From: Synaphobranchus kaupii
Taxonomy: Eukaryota > Chordata > Actinopteri > Anguilliformes > Synaphobranchidae
Length of the DNA: 64,000 nt
Assembly: GCA_029718625.1 (NCBI GenBank)
Contig: CM056389.1
Location: 20,679,381-20,743,380 of the forward strand
Direction of reading: 5' to 3'
The notes under the pieces: model-generated
Database searches by the model: none
Told to the model about the DNA's origin: nothing
The model's input: only the letters and a program-made list of their open reading frames with translations
Translations under genes and position numbers: made by a program
Shown: positions 45,501 through 54,350 of the stretch, in pieces
How the letters are laid out: every line of letters begins with the position of its first letter
Numbering within the stretch: position 1 is the stretch's first letter

Positions 45501-46740
45501 CATAATCAGGATGCAGAAGCGAGCAGGACCATACGAGTGGTCAATGTGGCAGGCAAGAGGGGCCACTAAAGATGCAACAGGTTTGTGGAGATCCCACAAA
45601 GGAGACATTGTAGCGCCCACAGTGTTGCTAAACATACTAATAACAGATGCGCATGGGTTTGACCATTGCGCAAGGGGGGAGGTTATTAGAAAAATAAAAC
45701 AACAAGGTTACTGGTCTCCTTATTTACAAAATATGGTAGACGATGCGTTGGCAAAATGCGAAGTGTGTGCGCAAAATAATGTACGCAAAGGCATAGCAAC
45801 ACCAATAGGGCACATACCGGTCCCAGAAGGACCGTTTAGACATCTTGTCATGGATTATGTGGACATGATAAAAAAAGTAAATGGCAAAAGATACATGCTT
45901 GTGGTAATAGATCGGTTCAGTAGATGGGTAGAGGCAGTACCATCGGCAGAACAAGGTGCAGCAACAGTGATTAAGTTTCTGACAAGAGAAATAATCCCTA
46001 GATTTGGCATACCAACTGAAATTAGTTCAGACAATGGATCAGCATTCATTCAAAAAACTGTGAAACAAATAATACAGCAATTAAGAATGAAACAAAGACT
46101 GGGATGTGTTTATCACCCACAGTCACAAGGTATGGTAGAGAGGATAAACGGTACCCTCAAGGCCAAAATTAACAAAATTTGTGTCAGCACGAAACTTAAC
46201 TGGATTGATGCATTACCGCTTGCTTTGATGAGTTATCGCATGCAAACTAACAGAATCACGCATTTGACACCGCATGAAATGCTTACGGGTCGACCCATGC
46301 CTGTCCCTGCGTGGAGGGGACCCTACAAAGGTCCCTCTCTGGAACAGCTACAGATGGAACTCAAAGCATATATGAGACAACTAACTGCAATACATAAAGT
46401 TATTTATTTACAGGAAAAGAGCCGAGAGCCTGAGACGGAGCCAGAGGTCCCTGATCCTGTAGTTCCAGGGGACCAAGTGTACCTTAAGGTCTTCCGAAGG
46501 AAGTGGAACGAGCCAAGGCGAGAAGGCCCGTACAAGGCAACTGTTAAGCAGATGAATCCAGTTATGAGGTACCACGTGAATGCTGAAGGAGTGGTCCTCC
46601 AGGCTGTCAACATGAGGCATGAACTGGGTGATGATGAAGGCTGGCCTGATCTGAATCCAGTATTAGACTGGATCCCACAAGAGCCACACCCAGATACCTC
46701 ATCTGAGAACAGCACAGACAGTGAGAAAGAGGTGGTATAA
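42592..46740 (+). CDS. pol: Retroviral pol: protease, RT, RNase H, integrase
   Basis: One uninterrupted frame of 1382 codons from the first Met; by readthrough it would start at 42553. Protease: DTGA with Asp26, and LLGRDALCKLGI at about 92-103. RT: LVHDLRAVNE, MPQGFKHSP and YVDD at 500-503. RNase H: Asp809, Glu851, Asp872 and Asp942. Integrase: HX3HX30CX2C zinc site (His1021, His1025, Cys1056, Cys1059), then catalytic Asp1088, Asp1147 and Glu1183 (DD35E), and a GPY-like WNEPRREGPYKA block near the C-terminus. Order and motifs fit a gamma/epsilon-type retrovirus. The + strand is A-rich in codon choice (AGA, GGA, ATA). No stop or frame break was seen, suggesting a fairly young insertion. Confidence 0.93.
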   Translation: MLTVEADQEPMLQVQIEDRDIPMMIDTGATYTCVSSDYASHLPLSGKYAKTVGFSGHMQLSALTAPVRLTVKGNSIKLPILVSEHTPVNLLGRDALCKLGIKIWCSPQGIYMDQIGINMQMAVSGECANVYWVGKLGGEVGESVAKWEKYIKAQIPEAREPELEYHCTMIYDPTCDPELEKKCQEQTRGVSVPITSQCIIIGEQGAALKVEKTEFVTKWHNVPNSASHIALLVNRGAEAKDLGPMVKQANEIEWIKTDNPLIYFSQDKSFTKILCTTVTTGVPQEVEIMTRRQMQGSEIQTEENQLKQEMEGKVPEKIWSKHDTDVGLVQSASPIYINTKNGVKLPWKAQYPLKPAAEEGISKTIEGLIKAGVIVETQSCCNTPLLPVLKADQSKWRLVHDLRAVNEIVQDWPAVVPNPHTLLTNVPPEAKYFTVIDLCSAFFSVPLAEECRYLFAFTYRGKQYTYTRMPQGFKHSPHVFNQVLKMDLEDLRIDSALIQYVDDILICSSTLEQCHEDSIKVLQKLEKGGHKVSKTKLQYCQPQVEYLGRIIAQGTKSIAPEQLEGISKAPMPQTVGQMMTFLGMTGFSSDWIPDYALKTAPLREIMKTAGQQSLKAQLVWTVDALEAFEMMKQEMQSAPALAAPDYTKPFLLYVANRSNGYASAVLMQETCSGRRKQPLAYYSTKLDNVAQGYPPCYQGVAALHYAYEKAATITMGYPVTIYTHHKIVELIEQGRFVLTQARTLVFSSLLNYPDVTIQRCATVNPADVVPLDFEGKPRECVADSLAFTRLRPDLESVPLVNAEESFFVDGSCYRDHVGNHAGFAVVQQQGDEFREVKLEQCPQPCSAQLAELKALTAACEMGKGKAVNIYTDSAYAHGVCHLFGAVWKQRGFKKSDGTPIQHFEQILKLITAMMQPTKLAIIKCQAHKKGNDFVIKGNNAADEAAKKASNCTTAVLAPMILIEPLPQPDDIIRMQKRAGPYEWSMWQARGATKDATGLWRSHKGDIVAPTVLLNILITDAHGFDHCARGEVIRKIKQQGYWSPYLQNMVDDALAKCEVCAQNNVRKGIATPIGHIPVPEGPFRHLVMDYVDMIKKVNGKRYMLVVIDRFSRWVEAVPSAEQGAATVIKFLTREIIPRFGIPTEISSDNGSAFIQKTVKQIIQQLRMKQRLGCVYHPQSQGMVERINGTLKAKINKICVSTKLNWIDALPLALMSYRMQTNRITHLTPHEMLTGRPMPVPAWRGPYKGPSLEQLQMELKAYMRQLTAIHKVIYLQEKSREPETEPEVPDPVVPGDQVYLKVFRRKWNEPRREGPYKATVKQMNPVMRYHVNAEGVVLQAVNMRHELGDDEGWPDLNPVLDWIPQEPHPDTSSENSTDSEKEVV

Positions 46741-47713
46741 GAAATACAATGGACTGAATAAGGAGCAGAAGAGGACAGCAGGTTAGCCCGGCTAGCATCC
46801 GAGACGGCTAGTTGGTCCACCTACTACGAGGGAGCTCCTTAAGATATCCAGAAGACTGATTTCTTATTATATAATTACACTACACATAGTATAATCGAAA
46901 ATTGTATTCTTGTGTATCATTTTATGTTTTTTATTGTTTATTGTATAACCACAATAATATTTGTTTTTTAATTATTTTAATAGTAACTACATAATGCAAG
47001 GCTGCCTATGACACATGCACACACGCTTACATACATATTGAATAAAAATGTGGCTGGAGTGGTGAGTCTTTTACTCCTCCCTCGTCAAGAGTGGGGGGAG
47101 AGTTTTGGCTCTAAAACTCCCTGGAATGGATGACGACGAGAAGCACCAGTTGATAAGAAAAAGGGGTTTATTAACCCGATAAGATTTGGGAAGGTTGCTT
47201 TTCCTCATTGTTCATTTTCAGATCTAAATTATTCTGTTGGAACTAAGTAAGTCCCAATGGGGGGATTATATAGGATAATTTCTGTTAGAATAGTGTGGGA
47301 CTCTGTAATGAGCATATATAATATATATATATAGGGAATTGGTGCATAAGCAGGTTTATAGGAATGTGTGTCTGAAGGAGAGAGCGTGCAGCCAGACACC
47401 GGATGAACTGACCTGTGGAATTAAAGGTCAAGGGAGTGTCTTGGTGGGCAGTTGGTAATAAATCTGAGAGAACAAATCATGTACTGATCTGTGTGACAGA
47501 AGGGAATTCCTTAAGTAAGCAGTTAATCGTAGGACTGAGACAATACCCAGTTAAGGATAACCAGATGTGCACATCAATATGCTATAGACGTTTTTACGAT
47601 TGGTAAGTTAGAAAACCTGAAGTAATGCATATATTAAGGAGGTCTCAATGTATGCAGCAGGTGATTGGCCATCGGACATTTTAAGATAGGAGGGCCTATG
47701 CATGTTTTAACTG
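46741..47713 (+). other. Retroviral 3' region, no env
   Basis: AT-rich sequence between pol and the TATA box. A purine tract GAGTGGGGGGAGAG at about 47090 could be the polypurine tract. If so, the 3' LTR would start close to 47105. Short open frames only; none has signal peptide, disulphide or membrane features of an envelope gene. Confidence 0.5.
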
Positions 47714-47786
47714 TATAAAACCTGTGGAATAAGGCTGAAAGGGTGTGACTTCATGAACTCACCCGGCTTTGTTAATTACTAATAAA
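47714..47786 (+). promoter_or_regulatory. LTR-like promoter and poly(A) signal
   Basis: TATAAAA at 47714-47720 and AATAAA at 47781-47786 are 61 bases apart, the U3-R layout of retroviral LTRs, and a TGTCTCTGAG stretch follows. This supports 47.1-47.85 kb being the 3' LTR. Confidence 0.6.
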
Positions 47787-47995
47787 GTTTGTATGGAAAT
47801 GGCAAGCTCCTGTCTCTGAGAGAATTCTTCTAAGTGGAAAAAGACACGACAGTAGTTGGCATAATGTCATTTTTATAAATTAGGTATGTTATCTAACCAA
47901 CTGGTCTGCTCACTTGTAAGCAAAACAAGACGTTCGTTAAAGACAGCTAACGTTAACGTTAGCCTAAGTTACTTGTACGTCTACTGGCTACTTAC

Positions 47996-48140
47996 GAGAA
48001 GTATTTAAATCAGCCGCAATTTGAGACCAGGCATTCTCTTTAAGAGAATCCTTATAGTCACTACGGTCATGGGCATATAAGCATGGGTACCCCATGACCG
48101 CACTTAGCAGTTTCTTAACAAGAAATTTATCGCCCTCCAT
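47996..48140 (-). pseudogene. Second Harbinger MADF gene, exon 1
   Basis: On the minus strand from ATG at 48140-48138: MEGDKFLVKKLLSAVMGYPC, then LYAHDRSDYKDSLKENAWSQ and IAADLNTS. This is the N-terminal half of a MADF domain (KLLxAVxxYPxLYxxxxxDYKDxxxKxxAWxxIAxxL). It ends in phase 1 at a GTAAGT donor. The rest of the gene is at 38430 and below, so the retrovirus lies in this intron. Upstream (48200-48417) is the probable end of the Harbinger element. Confidence 0.8.
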
Positions 48141-48199
48141 TGTAGGCTACAGTTAGCTTTTGTGCTAGCTAGTAAGTTGACAGCTCGAGTGAAGCCTCC

Positions 48200-48417
48200 G
48201 CTGTCAGAGACAAACGTTACCATAACAACAGAGGCAGCGACAGGGTCAAAGTTGAATTTATTTCATGTCTCAGCGACATCTTCAGCGACCGTCGCGGCGA
48301 CCATAGGACGACAGTCGCCCGAAGTATAAACCAAATGTCGCTGCGACCAGCGACATCCATGGCACGTCGTCGGTCGCCGCGACACTCTGTCGCTGGACTA
48401 TAAACTGGCCTTTATAC
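48200..48417. repeat. Probable Harbinger end with CAGCGAC repeats
   Basis: Dense direct and inverted copies of CAGCGAC/GTCGCTG over about 200 bases, ending CGCTGGACTATAAACTGGCC. Such subterminal repeats are typical of transposase-binding ends. No matching opposite terminus was found in the window. Confidence 0.5.
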
Positions 48418-49274
48418 CTCACTTAAATGGTTCATCTGGAGTTCCACAGGATTCCATGGTGCTGCTGAAATATCGGGATGCGTTGACCGCAAGTGAGAAG
48501 CTGACATCTTTTTTTAAAGAAAGTCTTAAGAGCAAATTTGTTCATAGAATGGTTAGTCAATGAGGCCCAATGAGTGTCTAATTAGGAACAATTAGCAGCT
48601 CATTACAATACAGATCTTGTTACTGTGGTTTGAACAAAAACCAGCATACAGTGCGTTCCCAGGACCAGAATTGAGAAACAGTGTCTTAATCAATACACCA
48701 ACTTCTTTTTTGGCACTGGACACAAAACCAAGACTAAGAAATGGATTATCTAAATGGTCATTCGCCTACAATTGCCTCCTCATAGGACATAATAATGGGC
48801 TTTAAATGGGCAATCAAGCTGCGTTAATTTTCCGATGTAGATAGATTTCCATAGGTTTCTATAGGTTGCCATAGGTTTCGAAAGGTTATTGGTCCCCGAT
48901 ATCCATTCCTCTCGTCTTTTTCAAAAGTTTGAAATTCTCTAATGCTATGGATGCAAATATGTTTCCAATGAGTCACAATAGTTTATTGAAAAAAAAATTT
49001 AATCTCTTGTACACTGTGATGCACAATTAACCATTTTGGATAGTTTTTTGGACACCACGGTACACCGTTTCAAATTTCCTCCTGGGACTTGAGCCGTCAT
49101 ACACATCAGTTTAATATTTTATACACATCAGTTTAATATTTTATACACATCAGTTTAATATTTTATACACAAGTGACAGGAGGTGTTTGAACCAGAAAAT
49201 GTAAAATATTACCTTATTCACATTTTTGATTCTCAGGGGTTCACTGTAAACTAGAGTGGTGGAACTCACCAGGG
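48418..49274. other. Intergenic, short tandem repeat, no gene
   Basis: Contains a 22-bp unit ACACATCAGTTTAATATTTT (plus AT) repeated three times at about 49100-49171, and small CCATAGGTTTC repeats at 48849-48885. Nothing coding. Confidence 0.7.
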
Positions 49275-49495
49275 TAGGGATGGGTATTGAGAACCGGTAT
49301 TAAACTGGTACTGGCTCCTGGTTGGTCAGGACCGAAATACCAATAAGCTCCTGGGCAAAGGGTGCTGCTATTGATATTTGAATGCAATTCACTTTAATTC
49401 ATTTTAACATAACTGGCAGGCATTTTCAAATTACCTACCGTAAAATATGTTTCTATTCAGGTCCTAATGATGACGAGAAGTAGTGTCAGACGATT

Positions 49496-49699
49496 ATGCT
49501 CCAGTCATGCCCTCCAGTCATGGCACTGATGGCAGACAGGTTACAGCATTCAAAAGTTTGGGCCCACTTTACCAAAGCGAACGTAAACGCAGCAAAATGC
49601 AATTTATGTAAAAAAGCTGTTGTGTGTAAGGGGAGTGACACTAGCAATCAAACTTCAAATACTACATGCCATAAATTTGAAGCAGTGCAGTGTATTTGA
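49496..49699 (+). pseudogene. hAT transposase BED zinc-finger relic
   Basis: The frame reads SKVWAHFTKANVNAAKCNLC then KKAVVCKGSDTSNQTSN and TTCHKF. This matches the BED finger of hAT transposases (SxVWxxFxxxxxxxAxCxxCxxxxxxxxxNTSxxxxHL...H). The finger is incomplete at its last His, and the frame ends at 49697-49699. No dimerisation domain remains in the element. Confidence 0.75.
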
Positions 49700-49849
49700 C
49701 TACTTGAGCAAAGCGCCCTCCATCTGGCTCCGAAGCTGATGCGATTCCCCAAAATAACGTGACTGTCTGGACCTCATCAAGTCAAGGTAACAGTCCAATT
49801 ATTAGCTTTGGAAAATGACACTGTCAGCATTTGCTAGATGGCCAGCCAG

Positions 49850-50172
49850 ATAGTAACAGCGCTGGACAATGATGTGTTGTATGTTAAATGACAACAGTTT
49901 AAAAGTTTTGTTGCTCCAAAGCATTCTCTGTTACCTGTTTGTAATATGGAATATCTTTCCCGAAAACTCACAGAAAAGTAGTTTAAATAGTGAATCTTTG
50001 ATCTAACGTTACCCGGCTTATTCGCCCACATTACATAAACCCAGAGGTAAAACTTATCAATAGCTTTTCGGGAAATGATTCCCTGTACACTCCGAACAGG
50101 TAACAGAGAATGCCTTGGAGCAAAATGGCATTATCTGTGGAGCAATACATCATTGTCCAGCGCTGTTACTAT
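49850..50172. repeat. Nested foldback sequence
   Basis: ATAGTAACAGCGCTGGACAA with TGATGT at the left and its exact inverse ACATCATTGTCCAGCGCTGT with TACTAT at the right give a perfect 26-bp pair. Inner arms GCATTCTCTGTTACCTGTT and ACAGGTAACAGAGAATGCC also pair. Probably a MITE inserted in the hAT element. Confidence 0.85.
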
Positions 50173-51257
50173 GTTATAATAACGCTGGTAATCTAGCAAC
50201 ATCAGCATTAGTTTTAAAAGCTTTTGAAACATGTTCCTCATCCTATAGCTAATGTCAGTCAAGCGCTCCTTCAGGGGATAGCAGTTCAAGACAAAAACCC
50301 AAGCCCAACCCATTCTCCACCGCTGTATTATTTATAACTATTATTCTGTTAGCTTCTGAGAAGCTCAAGAACTATAGTTCTTTGGTAATCTATAAATCTT
50401 GTTCATTTAAGTTTATTGTATTTGTAGTGAAGCAGCAACAAAACACACTACCAGACATTTATTTATGGCAATTGGTCCCCTCATTATATACTCGCAGAAA
50501 ACTATGAGGAAACAATTTATTTTCATTTTATCAAAATAACTTATGTCTGCTAAAAGTAATAATAAAATAACTTCATTCTTTTCACATTTCTTTTTTTTAT
50601 TTTATTTTTTAAACAAAATTATGGAGAGTAGTATCGATAAGAGTATCGATAAGTATTGGTATCGATAAGCAGTATCGGTATCGATAAAATCCTAACGATA
50701 CCCATCCATCCCTACACCAGGGATTGTGTATTCACTTTCAATAATTTCTAATAAATTCATTTAAGCCATGATAACAAATGGTACAAGGGCCTTCTTTAAT
50801 TTAAGCCATTCCTGGTGTTTGTGTAACAATGACATCTGGATTTATAAAGCTTTAAACAGAAAGGTACAAAACAGGCAAAAATAGGCAAAATTATGCCTCG
50901 GCACAAGGGAGTTAAACTTGAATTAAAGAATATGGCTTCATTTATGTATCCATGATGCAGGGCTTGACATTAAGGTAAATTTGCTACTGGCCCTCTGGGC
51001 CTCTTCGGCAAATAAAAATGTTACAATTTGATCACCGTAGGATTGACCACGACAAATCACAAATAAACAGATGTGATGCAACAATAACCATTTAATAATG
51101 CGTTTTTTTTTTTTTTTTTGCGTATTCTAACTCTTTACTCTAACTCTTTAGGGATTACGGATGCAGAAATAAAGTTAATTTCAATCCAAAATAAATTTGT
51201 GTGCCTGCCTTATGCTGAGATTTGGCGCGTGGCTTCCATCTCGCACGCAAGTATTCA

Positions 51258-52019
51258 CTACGTTTACATGCACACTAATACTCCGATCTGAACCCGGTTA
51301 TGGCAATACTCTGGTTACTGAAAACGTCATGTAAACACCTTTATCCGATAATGTAAGGTCATAATCCGTGTTTTCGAAACCCGATTAACCCCCCTGGTTT
51401 TTTGGCCAAACTTTCGATTTTTTGGGGCATGTAAACACCTTTCTCCGGTTTCTTTCGGCTTTTCAAAACTACGCATGTCAGGCAGAAGAGGCGGTGTAAC
51501 GTCAAAATGATTCCACTGTCAACATTTGCTATGCCTGGGGTTCCTTCAGCATATCACTTCCAGAATTTTATTATTAAATTAGCATTTCACCGGTGAAAAT
51601 ATATTGTTCAGTGTTACGTGCTTGTGTTTGTACTAGCTAGTTTGTGGCTAGCACATTAAATAATAAAAATTATCGGGAAATTGACCAGATTTAGAGATCG
51701 GTAAAGCTAGCTAGTACAATAGTATAAATCAACCACTACTAACACTTAGCTATAAATAAGTAGCTATGATAATTACTAGCTAGCTATAATAATAATAGCC
51801 TACTTACGTACATTTTTGACGGGCGGATCATTTCTGTCCTTACAACGGGAAGCAGTTTAGTAGCTACGTTTTCCACAGAGCCGATTATGGAGAGAATCAT
51901 GTAAACGCGGCTTTTGGAGTAATCACATTTCTTATGTCCATGTGAACGCGATACGTTAAGTACTGGCATAAGCTGATCGTTTCCAGTAATCGGATATTGT
52001 TGTGCATGTGAAACGTACC
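51258..52019. mobile_element. Nested TIR element (TACGTTTACATGCACA)
   Basis: Left end CTACGTTTACATGCACAC with ATACTCCGATC, right end (inverted) GGTACGTTTCACATGCACAA with ATATCCGATTA. Internal TGTAAACACCTTT and CATGTAAACGC repeats lie in both halves. No coding capacity recognised. Confidence 0.72.
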
Positions 52020-52521
52020 CACGTGACAGCTAACTTTAACAGCTGACCTCACGTTTCTATGGACGTGTTCTATAAAGAGTCCCTAACAACCAATCTGTCG
52101 CGCGATCACCCGAATAGCCTGTGATAACGACGTTAATGATAAAAGAAAAACAACCAGGTAACGTTATAACCGCGATCTGTAAAAAGACGAAACTATTTTT
52201 TTAACACTGTTAATGAAATACATTCGGTCCAATATTTGTGAATGATTCGGTCGAATCCAAACCATTACAAAAGGACCAAATCCAGCCGAATATTAATGGA
52301 TCTGTGCATCCCTAATTATAATATAACGTTACACATTAAAAAGTATTGGATGATACTGTAAGTCAAGTAGACTGGCTAGCACAGTGTATTCTCAAAACCG
52401 CTAGGTGGCAATGTGTATCAAGCTAAGGCACAATGCAAACTTCAGTTTTTGAAACTGGAGCGCTGCCTACTCGGGCGTCTCTGAAATAACTACATCGCCA
52501 AAACTGAACTGAACTAACTAG

Positions 52522-52746
52522 CTAGCTAGCTACCTTATCGACTATATATATTCCACTCACTTGTCTGAGTTGACAGGAAACCTTATTGCTGACGGGGTCA
52601 TAGCCCAGCCAACCCCACCGCTCCAGCCATTGGGGTTGAAATTTCCTCACCCTCTTCGCCTCATACTCCCCATCACTCTTTTTGTTCTTCTGGTGTTTTC
52701 CTTTTCTTTCCCGTGTTTTTCCCTGGCACGGTGATTTTAGGAACAT
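52522..52746 (-). pseudogene. hAT TTF-type zinc-finger relic
   Basis: The minus frame has a Lys-rich start (GKTRERKGKHQKNKKSDGEY) and then RKFQPQWLERWGWLGYDPVS with NKVSCQL. This matches the start of TTF-type fingers in ZNF862-like hAT transposases (KFQxxWLxxFxWLxYDxxxxxMxCxxC). The second Cys of the pair is replaced and the frame then leaves the domain at about 52560. It is a remnant of the parent transposase of this family. Confidence 0.65.
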
Positions 52747-53384
52747 TTTTTAACTTTCCAAGGCTGCGTGCGGTGCGCTATACGAGTGACGGATCTAGTG
52801 AGCGTCGATATCTCGGAAAAAAGAACTGACCCTGGACCAGTGGCAACTTCACCAAACATTGCGAGTGCTCCCGTTGTCACGGTGTTGAAAGGACGCGATT
52901 GCAGCTGTGCGATGCGCGCTCACTTGGCGCTCTGCGATTTCACCGACGTTTATTCACATCGCATCATTAGTATTGAAGGAAAATAGTGTGAGATTGTCTT
53001 TTACTGTATTGTATTTTTAACTGTATTGTATTTTTTTTGTATAGCCTGCCTGGCTACTGGCCCCACGGGCCATTGAAAAGTTAATCAGCTGGCCCGTAGT
53101 GGCCCGGAGGGTTCAAAATATGCCGCCGGGCCACTGGGCAGATAGTAATGTCGAGCCCTGCCATGTTATATTTAATAAATGTTAAAACATTATTTTTCCT
53201 TCTCAGTTGCCCAGTTAAACTATATAAACTAAATAAAGTGGCCAAATGTATCTGTATGTGCATACACACTCTCTCTCACACACACACACACACGCATGTA
53301 TGTAAGACATTAAAGACTAAGTTATTGACTTAATTCAGGCTTACAGTGCGTGTTGTCAGAATCAATATTTAGGATCAAGCTGTT

Positions 53385-54350
53385 TTATTTGGAAACTAAT
53401 GACTTTCGGCTTATGACTTTAGACAATCCTTTGTATAGAATGTCCTTGATCTCCTTGGTCCTGTAACAGTATATAAGGGGATTAACCAGGGGGGGGAACA
53501 GACTATAGAAGAGGGTGAGACCGATGCGCAAATCCAGGTTGGCCTTTAGGAAGGAGAATAAGGAGCTCAGGTATACAAAGAAGCGGGGCAGGTAATATAT
53601 GCTGATGATGCACACCTGTGTGGCGCAGGTGGAGAAGGCTTTGTAGCGGCCCTGGGCGTCCGCTATCCTCAGCACTGCGACGATGATGCTGATGTAAGAG
53701 AATATGATGAAGGTGAGCGGCACCAGGAGCACAAACATGGCTAGCAACAGGGAAAGGCGATGGAGCTGCTGGTTATTGGCGCACACCAGCGGGATGATTG
53801 ACAGTGAGTCGCAGTAGCAGTGGATGATCCGGTTGGGCCCACAGAAGGGCAACTGGGAGGCATAGCCGATGGCAATGCCTGGGCACACCACGGCGGTCAC
53901 CCAGGAGAAGGCGGTCAGGGCCCCCATGGTGCGGTTGGTCATCAGCATCGGGTAGCGCAGTGGGAAGCATATGGCCAGGTAGCGGTCCAGCGACATGGTC
54001 ATCATGATTAACGAGTTGAGTGTCCCGAAGTAGTGGATCAGAAATCCCTGGAAGAGGCAGACCTGGAACGGGATGGCGCCATCGTCTAGCCAGTACCGTG
54101 CGATGACTTTGGGCAGTGCCACAGTGCAGAAACCGATGTCGGAGAAGGCCAGGCTCAGCATGATGATGTACATGGGCTTCCTGAGCCGCCGCTCGATGAA
54201 GAACAACGTGACCAGGAGGGAGTTCCCCGCCACGGTGGTCACATAGATCAGAAATAAGAAAGTGCCCATCAGCTCATAGTAGTCAGGGTGGAGCCCTGGG
54301 AAGCCCACAATGAAGAACTCCTTTACTGTGGTCTGGTTCATCTGTAGCAT
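53385..54350 (-). CDS. Olfactory receptor, fish type
   Basis: Odorant-sensing class A GPCR of the plasma membrane in olfactory neurons. A single uninterrupted coding exon gives about 318-321 residues, the usual OR length. Motifs in order: NQTT (N-glycosylation, near the N-terminus), GNSLLVTLFF (TM1), LRKPMYIIMLSLAFSDI (TM2), a TM3-end LDRYLAICFPLRYP box (MDRY variant), SYISIIVAVLRI (TM5), KAFSTCATQVCI (TM6 start) and NPLIYCYRTKEI (TM7). Cys pairs in ECL1 and ECL2 are present. The start is Met at 54350 or at 54341; MNQTTVKEFFIVGF at the latter fits most fish ORs. TCTCCCCAG lies just upstream on the minus strand and looks like the acceptor of an intron in the 5' UTR, which argues against the longer start at 54389. 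Confidence 0.94.
   Translation of the reverse strand: MLQMNQTTVKEFFIVGFPGLHPDYYELMGTFLFLIYVTTVAGNSLLVTLFFIERRLRKPMYIIMLSLAFSDIGFCTVALPKVIARYWLDDGAIPFQVCLFQGFLIHYFGTLNSLIMMTMSLDRYLAICFPLRYPMLMTNRTMGALTAFSWVTAVVCPGIAIGYASQLPFCGPNRIIHCYCDSLSIIPLVCANNQQLHRLSLLLAMFVLLVPLTFIIFSYISIIVAVLRIADAQGRYKAFSTCATQVCIISIYYLPRFFVYLSSLFSFLKANLDLRIGLTLFYSLFPPLVNPLIYCYRTKEIKDILYKGLSKVISRKSLVSK

Larger units (their letters stand above)
38473..47852 (+). mobile_element. Env-less endogenous retrovirus, gamma/epsilon-like
   Basis: An old retroviral copy with leader, gag, pol and a 3' region carrying a TATA box and poly(A) signal. It sits in the first intron of the minus-strand MADF gene (exon 1 at 47996-48140, next exon at 38430). 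TAGTT at 38468-38472 and at 47853-47857 is a candidate 5-bp target duplication and sets the boundaries given. I could not find a long direct repeat pairing the two ends, and the termini are not TG...CA, so LTR boundaries are unresolved. No env-like frame lies between the end of pol and the right edge. Confidence 0.7.
49275..50714 (+). mobile_element. hAT element, perfect 8-bp TSD
   Basis: Flanked by CACCAGGG at 49267-49274 and 50715-50722. Ends TAGGGATGGGTATTGAG and (inverted) TAGGGATGGATGGGTATCG. ATCGATAAG repeats near the right end. It keeps a BED-finger relic near the left end; the catalytic part is gone, replaced by a foldback sequence. A long internal deletion derivative. Confidence 0.9.
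50958..53160 (-). mobile_element. hAT element (CAGGGCTTGACAT family)
   Basis: Ends CAGGGCTTGACATT and (inverted) CAGGGCTCGACATT. Flanking octamers CCATGATG and CCATGTTA match at 6 of 8. It has the same terminal motif as 28865-29579. A minus-strand zinc-finger relic lies near the right end and a TIR element is nested at 51258-52019. The interior shares GGCCACTGGCCC-like blocks near both ends. Confidence 0.8.

Noticed and set aside
53820..54011. Plus-strand frame inside the olfactory receptor
   Set aside because: Opposite-strand shadow of a clear 7-TM receptor.
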